From Argopecten irradians (lineage: Eukaryota; Mollusca; Bivalvia; Pectinida; Pectinidae), in assembly GCF_041381155.1 (NCBI RefSeq), contig NC_091137.1, positions 11,217,765 to 11,281,764 of the forward strand: 64,000 nucleotides of DNA. Reading direction: 5' to 3'. The translations under genes were made by a program, and so were the position numbers. The notes beneath the pieces were generated by a model that did no database searches, had not been told where the DNA came from, and was given only the letters and a program-made list of their open reading frames with translations. Position 1 is the first letter of the stretch. Each line of letters opens with the position of its first letter. This document shows, piece after piece, positions 35,420 to 46,023 of the stretch.

Positions 35420-35699
35420 CTGGAACACCTCGATCCGATACCTGATCGGATATATGCCCAAACCACAGGCTACTAGGCCTATTTTGTTACAATATTAAAC
35501 CAAACTAAAGAATACAATTGTTTAGTGACTTGACCGTGTTTTAATGTTTTTCACCTGAATGGTTTAAATTTAAAAAAAAAAAAAAAAAAACCACTTCATT
35601 CTTCAATTTGAATATGATTAAATCCAGTCGTTACTCAACGCCACATCGCTACACACGTTGGTTAGGAATTACAGCTTCACGAAGTCTACTGTGTGTTGT
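35420..35699 (+). repeat. 280-bp direct duplication, copy 1
   Basis: Begins CTGGAACACCTCGATCCGAT and ends TCTACTGTGTGTTGT, including the palindrome-like ATCCGATACCTGATCGGAT and an A tract near 35572. It matches 38408-38685 almost base for base. Two more decayed partial units occur at about 35371 and 38307 (TGTAAACTGGAACACC). Confidence 0.88.
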
Positions 35700-36248
35700 A
35701 ATCTCCCTTCTAGTTGAACTCTTCAAAAGCAGCATGCATGACGACCGACAACGATCTCACTTGTCGGTCGTCGCAATGAAAGTACGAGTAACCCTGTTCC
35801 TCTTGTCCAGACAGCAGATTTGACATTCTGGCTGATGTAGATGTCCGGCCGATACCCATACCAGAATGTCCGTGTCTGGGCTAGGCACAGTATAGGCCTA
35901 CTGTACTGGGCAAGGTGGAATCGATCCCAGTGAGTATTAACTGTTACGCCTAACGTTACTTTTTATATTGTAGCTTGGCTAGACCTAGTGAAGAGAGACA
36001 ACCCGAACTGTGACTGTGCATAAGTGTGTCAGAATGATTTGAAAACTAAAGAGTAAATATGATTATGATTTAAGATTCATACCATATTTAGATCTATTTG
36101 TTTACTGAGGGACATATTTAAAAAACGCTATGCTGTATCATTTTTTAATATTCACCACGTAATGTTAGTGTTATTCTTTAACGGTTTTTGTGTACATATT
36201 TGTAAGTAATAAGCTGTCATCAATTTACTGGAACACATGTAATGTCGA
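35700..36248. other. intergenic DNA
   Basis: Contains a short hairpin at 35740-35770 (GACGACCGACAA then TTGTCGGTCGTC). No supported gene; the 71-codon frame at 35608-35823 is half inside the duplicated repeat. Confidence 0.4.
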
Positions 36249-37942
36249 CCATTGGTTCTCATTAAAATACGCTTTAAATGGCAAGCCGTTGTGGTTTTTA
36301 CCTATTGAAATGAAGATATCTGTATTCAAATTAAAGATATCTGTATTTCTACAACTATTAGAGATGAATCTGTATTAGAATAAGAGATATCTGTATTTGA
36401 ATTACAGATATCTCTATTTAAGGATGTACTCCTCTGAGAAGTCAAAATTTTCTTGTATTAAACTTTTTTTCTCATATAGATTTTTGGAAATAGGAGTTCA
36501 TACCATGAAAGAAAATGGAAGAAAAAACATATGTCCGTGCGCTCGTTTTTGAGCTATTGTCACTCAAAGATACCAAAATGACAAAATAGTGGATTTTATT
36601 GGAATTTAGCTGTTTTGACCACATACACTAGAATTTAAAGTCATAATTCCCTAATGAGGTGTTTGATATGTATGGATGTTTATAGAATTTATTTTCAAGT
36701 AGTCTTCATTAAAAATATATCAGTTATGATTAATAAGAGTAATATTTTTTCTCAAAATAACAACATATGCTACCCCTACCCCTTAATTTTGAGCTCCAAA
36801 ATGCACCATTTTCAGCCATTTTTGTCAAATTTAACCCTTTTAAAGAAAAAGTTCTGGTATTAAACTTTTGTCAATAGTTTGCATATCAATAGGGAAAGGG
36901 TAGTTCTTTCTAAATCAGACAGAAAAATGGGGGGTCCGTGTGCTTACTTTTTTGCTCCATTTAAATATTTGTTATTTTTCAATATTTTTGACTAAAAAAT
37001 AAAAGTGCTCAAATTACCATTAAATGTAGAAATAAAGTGACAAAAGTGTATCATTTCACACATTAATGTTCAATATTTTAAATAACATGAACCCAGTGAA
37101 GATTTACAGCAAAAATTAACTTAATACAGCTGAAAATGCTGACGCGGTGATGATTTAAGTAAAAACAATTTAAGTAAAAAATGGGAAAATGATGGCTCTT
37201 CTCAAAGCCAAAAAAGACACAATTTCAAAATGGCCGCCAAATGGGCCATTTCTTAAAATCGTTGTGTAAAAAAATCGACTAAAAATAGAAATGTAATTTT
37301 TTGACAAAATTTGCTACAGACCACATGCTACGTATATTGATAAATCGTATTTGAAAATCTCATAACGTTTTTTATCTATGTCAAAACGAGACTTCAACGG
37401 GACTGAAACCACAGAAGAATACATCCTTAAAATAGAGATATCTCTAATTAAACACGAAATAGAGATATCTCTAATTCAAATACAGATATCTTTATTCAAT
37501 TTAAGATATCTTTATTTCAATAAGAGATATCTGCATTTCATTATAAATAAAGATATCTGCATTTAAATAAAGATATCTTTAATTCAAATACAGATAACGC
37601 TAATTCAATTTAATTCAATTTAAATAAAGATATCTTTAATTTGACAATGATTAAAGATATCTGTAATTTAAATAAAGATATCTCAATTAAGATTAAAGAT
37701 ATCTGTAATTCAAATAGAGATATCTGAATTTGAAATAGAGATATCTGTTATTTAAATGAAAATATATCAATTTTCAGTAGAAATATAAATATCTGTATTT
37801 AAATATGACATTTCTTTAATTAAATAGAGATATCTTCATTTTAAATAGAGATATCATTAATTAAATAGAGATATCTTCATTTCAATAGGTAAAAACCCAA
37901 ACAGATTGCCATAAGGCCAAGGCTATTTCCTTTTCTCAATGG
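36249..37942. mobile_element. inverted-repeat element with an AGATATCT-rich core
   Basis: The left arm (CCATTG at 36249, then GGTTTTTACCTATTGAAATG) is mirrored by the right arm (CATTTCAATAGGTAAAAACC, ending CAATGG at 37942). Between the arms the sequence is a degenerate minisatellite of about 20-24 bp, each unit centred on the palindrome AGATATCT with AT-rich spacers such as AATTCAAATA. A second element (36418-37430) has inserted into this core. No coding capacity. Confidence 0.75.
36418..37430. mobile_element. 1-kb TTAA-flanked MITE-like element nested in the AGATATCT core
   Basis: It is bounded by TTAA on both sides (36418-36421 and 37427-37430). Inverted ends are GGATGTACTCCTCTG and the complement GGATGTATTCTTCTG. 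Removing it rejoins two AGATATCT-rich halves, so it is the younger insertion. The interior has no useful open frame. The TTAA flanks suggest piggyBac-type mobilisation (inference). Confidence 0.75.
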
Positions 37943-38407
37943 TTTATTGCTGAATCCCATAACCCGTGTAAATAAAAATACAAAAATGTGTATTGATTAA
38001 ACCAAATTTAATTCTGTCATTACGCTCAACGCTCAATACTACATTTATATCAGGTACTCAACCTACAAGTTGTTTGATCGAGGTTTCTTTTACACGGTGG
38101 GGAATCACGCAGTTCGTGTCAACTCATCAGTCCAAAACAGTACGTGTTTACTCATCCTTTTAAAAAACCAAAGTATTAGAGCCTAACAATGAACATGATG
38201 TTTTCTGCCAGAGAGGATAGATGTGCAATTGAATGTAGACTATAATATTTAGACAATATCACATTTAGAGCGAATGGCCCGTCAAAACCCAGAAAATCGT
38301 CTATGTAAACTGGAACACCTCGACTCGATCCCTGATCGGGTATATGCCCTAACCACAGGCCACTAACCTGTTTTGTTACATCTTAAACACTGTATCTTAA
38401 ATGTAAA

Positions 38408-38685
38408 CTGGAACACCTCGATCCGATACCTGATCGGATATATGCCCAAACCACAGGCTACTAGGCCTATTTTGTTACAATATTAAACCAAACTAAAGAA
38501 TACAAATGTTGAGTGACTTGACCGTGTTTTAATGTTTTTCATCTGAATGGTTTAAATTTAAAAAAAAAAAAAAAAAAAACTTCATTCTTCAATTTGAATA
38601 TGATTAAATCCAGTCGTTACTCAACGCCACATCGCTACACACGTTGGTTAGGAATTACAGCTTCACGAAGTCTACTGTGTGTTGT
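38408..38685 (+). repeat. 280-bp direct duplication, copy 2
   Basis: Near-identical to 35420-35699, ending at the same TCTACTGTGTGTTGT. Beyond it the sequence changes abruptly to the hairpin-bearing repeat. Confidence 0.88.
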
Positions 38686-39735
38686 TAAGAAGGCTTTAAA
38701 ACAATAAAAAATGATATGATATTGTTCTGTTTTTGTCTACTTTCGTCAATATAATTCATTATAAAAAACCTGATAAAAGTCATTTTATCAGGTTTTTAAA
38801 AATGATAATTTCTGAGTAAATTACTGAAATTAGAAACAATATCTATTCATTTTATACTGTTTTGAAGGCTTCCGAACATGATTATAACATTTATAAATTG
38901 ATTCAAATACCGGAAATGTCTAACCCCGGAAGTTGCAATTATGCTACGAAAGTTTTGAATTCGTAGCATAATTGCAAATTGTTGGGGTTAGACATTTCTA
39001 GATCTAAATTAACTATATCAAACATTTAAACACGTTTTACACTAATAAAATACAACATAAATGAGAAGATTCTTTTTGTTTTTTGCATATTCATGTCTAA
39101 CCGCGGAATTTGCAATTATGCTACGAATTGAATTCGTAGCAAAATTGCAAGTTCGCGGTTAGACAGAAATAAGTGAAACTTGCGTAATATTTAATCATAA
39201 TTCATTATAGTTTTGCTGAAAAATAATGATTACAATGTTTAAATTATAGATATCACACTATTAATGTCTAACCCCCATGTTTGCACTTATGCTACGAATT
39301 CAAAACTTTCGTAGCATAATTGCAACTTCCGCGGTTAGACAATTCCGGTTGTTTTATTAACTTTTGAATGTTTTGAAAATGTTAAGAAGGCTTTAAAACA
39401 ATAAAAAATGATATGATATTGTTTCATTATCCTCTAATTTCGTCAATATATTTCATTATAAAAAACCTGATAAAAGTGATTTTATCACGTTTTTAATAAT
39501 GCTAATTTCTGAGTAAATTAAAGCATTTATAAACAATATCTATTCTTTTCTTATGGTTTTGAAGGCTTCCGAACACTATTATAACATTTAAAAGTTGATT
39601 CAAATACCGGAAATGTCTAACCCCGGAAGTTGCAATTATGCTACGAAAGTTTTGAATTCGTAGCATAATTGCAAATTGTTGTGGTTAGAAACTTCCGGTT
39701 GTTTTATTAACCTTTAAATATTTTGATAATGTTAA
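38686..39735. repeat. tandem unit of about 700 bp with four long GTCTAACC...GGTTAGAC hairpins
   Basis: A unit starting TTAAGAAGGCTTTAAAACAA repeats at 38686 and 39382. Four inverted repeats of about 70-76 bp lie at 38918-38993, 39095-39164, 39266-39340 and 39615-39690. Each pairs GTCTAACC, TTGCAATTATGCTACGAA and their complements around an AATTC centre. The third hairpin is the first in inverted orientation, and the flanks (CCGGAAAT left, ATTCCGG right) are also mirrored, so hairpins sit inside a larger palindrome. Smaller hairpins (CCTGATAAAAG with its inverse) lie near 38770 and 39465. No gene. Confidence 0.85.
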
Positions 39736-39750
39736 GAAATTGTAAGCTCA

Positions 39751-40145
39751 CACGCGCTTGACAATAACGTGACGTCATCAATACATGCGGCGTAACCGCG
39801 GCGTGCATTGTAGATGACGCATAACGACGTTGCTGTATAATGACGCAACGAAACAGCTGGAAACAAACAGGAATTTCGTGTTTTTTCTACAAAGTATGGG
39901 AGAAAAAGAATCAAACATGGGTCTATCAAGTGGACAGGGATATCTCAACCCTCGTGAAAGATATTGGCCGTCAACCCTCGGCAAGCCTCGGGTTGACCAG
40001 CCAAAATCTTTCACTCGGGTTGAGATATCCCTGTCCACTTGACAGACCCATGTAAGATTCTATTATTCTCCCATACTTCACAGGGAAATCCCGTGGTTGC
40101 TGGGGAAAAGATATCTCTATCTTTCACAGGGGGAGTAAGACAGTT
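39751..40145. mobile_element. fold-back element, first unit
   Basis: Starts CACACGCGCTTGACAATAAC with the CRE-like GTGACGTCATC. It holds an inner inverted repeat centred near 39980: GACAGGGATATCTCAACC against GGTTGAGATATCCCTGTCC, with AGCCTCGGGTTGACC between. It runs into the second, larger unit. The short open frames here are mirror-image artefacts. Confidence 0.7.
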
Positions 40146-40999
40146 CACACGCGCTAGACAATAACGTGACGTCATCAATACATGCGACACACATTGTAGA
40201 TGACGTCATCAATTTTGACGCCTAACGACATTTCTGCGATAATGGCGCGATGGTAAAGCTGGAAACCAAGTGGAATTTCATCATTTTTCTGCTATGTATG
40301 GGAGAAAAAGTATCAAACATCGGTCTGTGAAGTGGACAGGGATATCTCAACCCGCGTGAAAGATTTTGGCCGTCAACCCTTGAGAAGCCTCGGGTTGACC
40401 GCCAAAATTTTTTCACAAGGGTTGAGATTAAAAGAATCTTACATGGGTCTGTGAAGTGGACAGAGACATCTCAACCCGAGTGAAAGATTTTGGCTTGTCA
40501 ACCCGAGGCTTGCTGAGGGTTGACGGCCAAAACTTTTCACGAAGGTTGTCTGTGAAGTGGACAGGAATATCTCAACCCTCGTGAAAGATTTTGGCTGGTC
40601 AACCCGAGGCTTGCCTAGGGTTGACGGCCAAAATCTTTCACGAGGGTTAAGATATCCTTGTCCACTTCACAGACCCATGTAAGATTCTTTTTCTCCCATA
40701 CTAAGTAGAAAAAATGATGAGATTTCACTTGGTTTCTAGCCTTTTCATCGCGCCATTATCGCAGGAACGTCATTATGCGTCAAAATTGATGACGTCATCT
40801 ACAATGCGCGGCGCAGTTACGCCGCATGTATATATATTGATGACGTAACGTTATTGTCTAGCGCGTGTGCGCTGTCTGACACCGCCCTGTGTAAGATAGA
40901 GTTATCTTTTCCCTAGCAACTGCGGGATATCCCTGTGAAGTATGGGATAAAGAGATATCTTTTTCCTAGCAACCACGGGATATCCCTGTGAAGTATGGA
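40072..40999. mobile_element. fold-back element with arms of about 400 bp
   Basis: The left arm (CATACTTCACAGGGAAATCC at about 40072, then CACACGCGCTAGACAATAAC at 40147, then GGCGCGATGG near 40243) is mirrored by the right arm (CCATTATCGCAGGAACGTC near 40753, GTTATTGTCTAGCGCGTGTG ending at about 40868, and GGGATATCCCTGTGAAGTAT at about 40925 and again at about 40978). Both arms carry TGACGTCA palindromes. The centre holds several GGGTTGACGGCCAAAAT blocks in both orientations. Non-coding. Confidence 0.75.
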
Positions 41000-41039
41000 G
41001 AATACTGGAGTCTATGGTAGCTATCGCCTGCTTTGAAAT

Positions 41040-41475
41040 ACTTCTTATACTTCGACCTTCAACAAAAAATATCCGACTGGAAAAAAAACCCTGGTCGTTT
41101 GTAAACCTTCCATATGTCTTCCAATTGTTTCGTCGGTGTCTTTGCAAGCTCGACGCTTGCTCTGCAATTTAAAACACATGATACCCATGATGGATGCACT
41201 TCTGGCTCTCCCTGTCACCCAAAGTGTAATATGTAGTATTCTTGAGGCATACTTGGCAAGTGTGTTATTATGTAGCTATTCTTCACACTGTAGGATGTCG
41301 TCTGCAATGCCAGGACAGAAAAGAATGATTCCCTCTACGTTAAGCAGTTCTAAACTGGTATTTGTTATTTTCCAACAGGTTGACAATACCCCTTCGTTCA
41401 CATTGCAAAGGCAGGTATCCATAGCCTCCTTAACAATTTTGGGTATTTCTTGTAAATATTAGGCCTAGTACTGAC
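41040..41475 (-). pseudogene. coding-like remnant, unidentified
   Basis: Minus-strand translation from about 41475 downward reads PKIVKEAMDTCLCNVNEG, TCWKITNTSLELLNVEG and ILFCPGIADDILQCEE, then a stop, then in a neighbouring frame NTLAKYASRILHITLWVTG and RARSASIMGIMCFKLQSK. The composition looks protein-like, but the frame is broken and I do not recognise the family. A plus-strand open frame (41136-41462) covers the same interval, and I cannot exclude it. Confidence 0.2.
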
Positions 41476-43044
41476 GTCGTCTTGAACTTCTTTGAACAAC
41501 TTTGAGACTTGATATTCACTATCCAGTGGTTAAGGTGGAGCATTATCCTCGTCGTTATAGGACACTCCTGGAGGTTCTGCTCCCGTGTTGTTCAACTTCA
41601 CACTTTTCAAGACGGCATGCTCTTTCGTCTCTCATCAGGTTCCAGGTGAAATGCAATGAATCCTTTCAAAGTTAAAATATCGTGAAGTGTGCTATTTCGT
41701 TGCCTTTCGCTTCTCCTTCCCTTCCTTCCTTTCCAGAGTTTTCATGCAATGTATTCTCTCGGCGTTCATTCCTGAGTCAAAGCCTCTAGTCTGGATCTAT
41801 TTTAATTTACTGCCGAAGTAACTATGTCCTCTCCATTAGTTTGCCATTGTAGTCTCTATAATCTCTTGCATGTCCCTTTCTGATCATTTTGGGCACCCTT
41901 GACACTCAAGTTCCAGTTTGTGTCGAAAGTTGACACTGAAGCGCGAGAGCTCTCAGTACTGTAAGTTATCTCATGGATTAGTTCTGCGTCTCATCACGGT
42001 CGATGATATCTGTGCGCTTAAAGATGCGATGTTCTTGCAGAAGTCCGCTCTACCATGTTGCTTGGACTGACTCTCCTCTCGCTATAGTCTATTCGATTGT
42101 TGGTGTTGGTTCTTTGTTCTCACCTTAAGTTTGTGATATAATTAACTGTATTCATTTGTATTTCAATGTAAAACAAATAATTATTTATTCTTTTGTAAAG
42201 CAGAATCTAGTCAGACATGTAGGAGTACTTACTATTTAAAGTTTAAAGTTTATCATAGTGGTGCGATTATTTGGTGCTAAATATGAGATCCGCATGAGTA
42301 TATTTTGTATATTTTATTCAAATTAAAACACAGCTTTAAGTTACTTCTGTTAGAGCCATATTTCACCTGAACATTCTAATTCGGGGGGAACTGCAAAAAA
42401 AAAACCCGATCTGTTAACATTAGGTATATTTACGTGCCAATATAAATTATTTCATAGTTTCAGGAAGAAAATGCATCTGATGAGAGATACATTTGAAATA
42501 TTTGTAAACTACTTAAATTTTAACAATAAATTTCAACCAAGATTTTAAAATGTATTGTACGTAGAATACGTAAACAGTAAGAATAAGGAGTCTGATGTTC
42601 TATGTAGAGATTGATGATGATGAATTGTGAAAAAAAGTAGAAAAATTGGTTAATAGATTAGCTGGAAATAAACCACTGTCAAGCGCAGTCAAGGGACGAG
42701 TACTGTTAACACTATTGATACATAACTGTTCTCCGTGATATAACTCTGTTTGACACAATTTGTTACTGAATTTTAGCCGAGAATCACAAATGATTGAATT
42801 TTAATGACCCTGTAGTATGCTGCATATTCTTGAATTGAATTAAATCCGATACGTATTTACAATGATCAACGACAGTAATTAATAATAATAAATTATTACA
42901 TATACTTGTACCGAATAGTCTGCAATACACGGTTCTGTTCTGATATTTTTTAGTCCCCGTTCTTTTATTTATGTTTTGTTCTTTTTTATAGATTCCATGG
43001 GCTCAAAATATCCTTTCATTCCATTTCCAGTAGAAATAATGCTT
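41476..43044. other. intergenic DNA upstream of the TLR gene
   Basis: No coding gene, array or paired repeat recognised. A promoter and 5' UTR exon of the TLR gene should lie in or near this stretch because the TLR coding exon begins with a splice acceptor, but I could not place them. Confidence 0.4.
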
Positions 43045-43267
43045 ACCATATAGCCGATTATTTTTTTCTGGCTTGATATTTTCACGATTTCGCGGGTCTT
43101 CGCCATGGTCGGGGAATTTTGTTCCTTGACATGTCAAGAGTAGGTTGAATTATACATACACCTTTAATGCGAAATCACAAAAGTTTGATCCGCTAAAAGT
43201 TAATTTCATAGTTTTAGATTACAAACCGCAAAAATTTCGACCCGCGAAAATAACCGACTATACGGTT
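43045..43267. mobile_element. MITE with ACCGTATAG-type ends just upstream of the TLR exon
   Basis: Left end ACCATATAGCCGATTATTTT and right end (complement AACCGTATAGTCGGTTATTT) are inverted repeats, extended by TCGCGGGTC and its complement GACCCGCGA. The length is about 220 bp and it is non-coding. It ends about 55 bp before the TLR splice acceptor. Confidence 0.65.
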
Positions 43268-43335
43268 TTATATCTCACTATTCAATATTCGTATTAAAGC
43301 AACCTTTGCCTGTTTGTTTCAGCTGCCAAAAGAAC

Positions 43336-46023
43336 ATGTGTGTGGTGGGATTGTTCTCGTGGATCATCTTACTATCCCTTGTTCATACAGCTAGGGGAGT
43401 GAAAGAGAGATGTCCTGTTCCATGTTCATGCTCATACAAAGGAGAGGCTGCCAAAGTGTTAGATTGTTCAAATCTTAACTGGGAAAGGCTCCCGTTAAAT
43501 TTCATCTTCCCCCCATCAGTGGTAAATATATCGCTTGCATACAACAAATTTAAAGTGCTTCTTAATGGAACCTTTACAAATTTGACGAATCTCCAGTCGT
43601 TGAATATATCACACAACAGATTGTCCCGTATGGACTACTCATGCTTCGAAGGACTGGAATCGTTAACGACCCTTGATATTAGTTATAACGAACTCAAGAT
43701 GACAACAAATGTGTACACTCCAGGGATATTTCGTCATCTTAAGAATTTAACATTTCTAGATATCCATGCTAACATCAGGCAGTCCACAACGGATCAAAAA
43801 TACCCAGATGAGGCCCTTTCGGAACTAGAGTTTCTACAAGAACTAATGATGGACGGATTGACCGATGTGACCTTCGGACAAGGGTTCCGAAAATTAACGC
43901 ATCTGACTGTACTGGATATGTCGGTACGGGACGATGAAAGCTCGTGTGTCCTGATTAACGTTCATAATACAACATTCAGCAGCCTGAGCTATTCTACACT
44001 TTCTTTGTTGAAGTTGGTGCAATGTGATATATACCGTATAGCACCCGGGGCGTTCTCAATGCTTACATTCTTAACAGAACTAGACCTGTCTAAAAACGAC
44101 CGCCTTACATTTAAAGGGATGACAAATGCGAGTGTTGGATTCAATTTAACGAACATTCAAGTTGTGCATCTGAATGGTATTAACAGACATAGTGATCCAT
44201 GGACTCTAAAACAAGATGACTTTGTTCATTTCCACGACACGAACCTTAAAACGTTAACACTGGATTCCAATAGGATCACAAATATAGAAGTTGACGTTAT
44301 AGATGTTCTACCCATAACTCTTCAGTTACTGACAATCCGTGAGAACTATTTGACCGATGCACACTTCCTTGCTGAATTAGTTCGCTTGGAAAACCTTTTA
44401 GTTTTTGACATCAGCTATCAGTTGCATTACACCATGAGTCTGGGTATTATACCCAAAAATGAAATTACGTCTCTTGCAGCAAGCCAAGAGAGTCCAGAAG
44501 ACCCAGAAGCTGTAGAGGGAGACCGGGGGAACACACAGACATTTGAAACCAAACCAATTGAAATGAAAAATACAATGAATTATTCCATTATGCACCATGA
44601 CAAAAGAACCGAAAATGATGTGATTAAATTGCCTTTCAGACTAAGAAAGGCCATTGGAAACAACCTTAAGATTGATCCTTTGTCCGCGCCACCCGTTACT
44701 TTTGATGCCAACAATTCTCTGGAATATCTCGATCTGTCGTCCAACGGAGTGCATGCCTGGTACGGCAAGTGGTCAGGTCTTCACTTCTTGAGATTTTTAA
44801 ATGTTTCTTTTAACGGCATATTCCGCGTAGCTCCGGACACGTTCGGTGATATGGCTAGTTTGAATACCCTTTTTCTGAATGGAAACAGACTGGGCGTGAG
44901 TATAATGCAAGATAAACAGTTCCTTACGTTTTCTAACCAAACAAAGCTGATCTATCTGAATTTGAGTGACAATGCTTTCACTGATCTCCCTGAATTCATT
45001 TTTGTCAAACAAACAAATCTAAAAATATTAGATCTCCGGTATAATTATTTGACGGCAATTAATTTCCGAATGAAGTCTTTAGGCAGAATAAAGGAGATAA
45101 ACCTGTCAAATAATACAATACGTGAGCTCACTCGTATCAATATGGAAGAGATTGACTATTTAAGCAAGAAGTCAAACTTTACTATCGACTTGACCGGAAA
45201 CCCTCTGCTGTGTACGTGTGATCAGTTAGAACAACTCCGATGGATGGCTGTCAGCAAACCTGTCTTCCGGAACCTAAAACAGTATACTTGTAAGGCCAAT
45301 AATGGCAGCTTCGCCAGACTTCAGTGGTTAGACGACTTGGTGGGAGGGATGGAAATAGACTGTATAGCCGAGGAGGTAATCCTAATTTGTGCAGTTGTGT
45401 TTTGTGGACTGTGTTTTATACTTGCGTTAGCCGCTCTCGCTTATTACAAAAAATCCCGCCTTATGTACCATTTCAGTGTAGGCAGAAAACACTGCAACCC
45501 ACTGGGAACGAAAACACCAAAAGGAACAAACATTCAAGTTGGTGAAGAAAATGAAGAACAACTGAAATATACGGTTTATCTCTCCATGGCATCATCCGAG
45601 GAAGGAAACAAATTCGCAGAACAATTAGAGGAATATCTTACAGATAAAGGTATATCTGTGTGCATACCCGAGCTTAGTGGTCAAAGTGGTATGAATGAAA
45701 CAATAGCCATAGTTCAGACTATGAACAAGTGTGCATGCATTCTAGCTCTTATTGACAACGAATACATGGTGTCTTTTCCGAGGCTTTTCGAATTCGAAGT
45801 TGCTGTCACAGAAGGGATTCAGAACCGGTTCAGTAACCTGATAGTAGTTTTATTAAAAGACTTGGACAATAAACATCTTCAAATGAACGATTTCGTCGCC
45901 ATGTTCTGTCGAGAGAACTATTTCTTTGACGGTCGAAAATCGCAGGGTCGATTGTTTAGTGAATTAGAAAATGAAATCATTAGATACAAAGAGTTTGTGG
46001 ACCGGAGGAAACAATTACCATAA
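43336..46023 (+). CDS. TLR-like: Toll-like receptor, 895 aa, single coding exon
   Basis: Type I innate immune receptor that would signal through its cytoplasmic TIR domain. ATG 43336 was chosen because a splice acceptor (TTGTTTCAG, ending 43322) lies 13 bp upstream and because residues 1-21 form a signal peptide (MCVVGLFSWIILLSLVHTARG). Then come an LRRNT (cysteines 26, 30 and 32), about 12 leucine-rich repeats, an unusual polar insert at residues about 377-455, about 6 more LRRs, an LRRCT (C626, C628, C652, C676), a transmembrane helix (681-704) and a TIR domain (about 743-880). Total length is normal for a TLR. The TIR is divergent: box 1 reads YTVYLSMASSEE instead of YDAFVSYS, the RDxxPG box 2 is not recognisable, and box 3 reads ENYFFDG. 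The frame is intact and intronless after the start, as in many TLRs. Its ligand and adaptor cannot be told from sequence. Confidence 0.92.
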   Translation: MCVVGLFSWIILLSLVHTARGVKERCPVPCSCSYKGEAAKVLDCSNLNWERLPLNFIFPPSVVNISLAYNKFKVLLNGTFTNLTNLQSLNISHNRLSRMDYSCFEGLESLTTLDISYNELKMTTNVYTPGIFRHLKNLTFLDIHANIRQSTTDQKYPDEALSELEFLQELMMDGLTDVTFGQGFRKLTHLTVLDMSVRDDESSCVLINVHNTTFSSLSYSTLSLLKLVQCDIYRIAPGAFSMLTFLTELDLSKNDRLTFKGMTNASVGFNLTNIQVVHLNGINRHSDPWTLKQDDFVHFHDTNLKTLTLDSNRITNIEVDVIDVLPITLQLLTIRENYLTDAHFLAELVRLENLLVFDISYQLHYTMSLGIIPKNEITSLAASQESPEDPEAVEGDRGNTQTFETKPIEMKNTMNYSIMHHDKRTENDVIKLPFRLRKAIGNNLKIDPLSAPPVTFDANNSLEYLDLSSNGVHAWYGKWSGLHFLRFLNVSFNGIFRVAPDTFGDMASLNTLFLNGNRLGVSIMQDKQFLTFSNQTKLIYLNLSDNAFTDLPEFIFVKQTNLKILDLRYNYLTAINFRMKSLGRIKEINLSNNTIRELTRINMEEIDYLSKKSNFTIDLTGNPLLCTCDQLEQLRWMAVSKPVFRNLKQYTCKANNGSFARLQWLDDLVGGMEIDCIAEEVILICAVVFCGLCFILALAALAYYKKSRLMYHFSVGRKHCNPLGTKTPKGTNIQVGEENEEQLKYTVYLSMASSEEGNKFAEQLEEYLTDKGISVCIPELSGQSGMNETIAIVQTMNKCACILALIDNEYMVSFPRLFEFEVAVTEGIQNRFSNLIVVLLKDLDNKHLQMNDFVAMFCRENYFFDGRKSQGRLFSELENEIIRYKEFVDRRKQLP

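Noticed and set aside
39778-40416. Several frames reading GLPRVDGQYLSRGLRYPCP on both strands
   Set aside because: Mirror-image translations of the fold-back element arms.
43306-43335. Start of the TLR frame upstream of ATG 43336
   Set aside because: The first ten codons of the open frame lack an ATG and overlap the polypyrimidine tract and acceptor ending at 43322.
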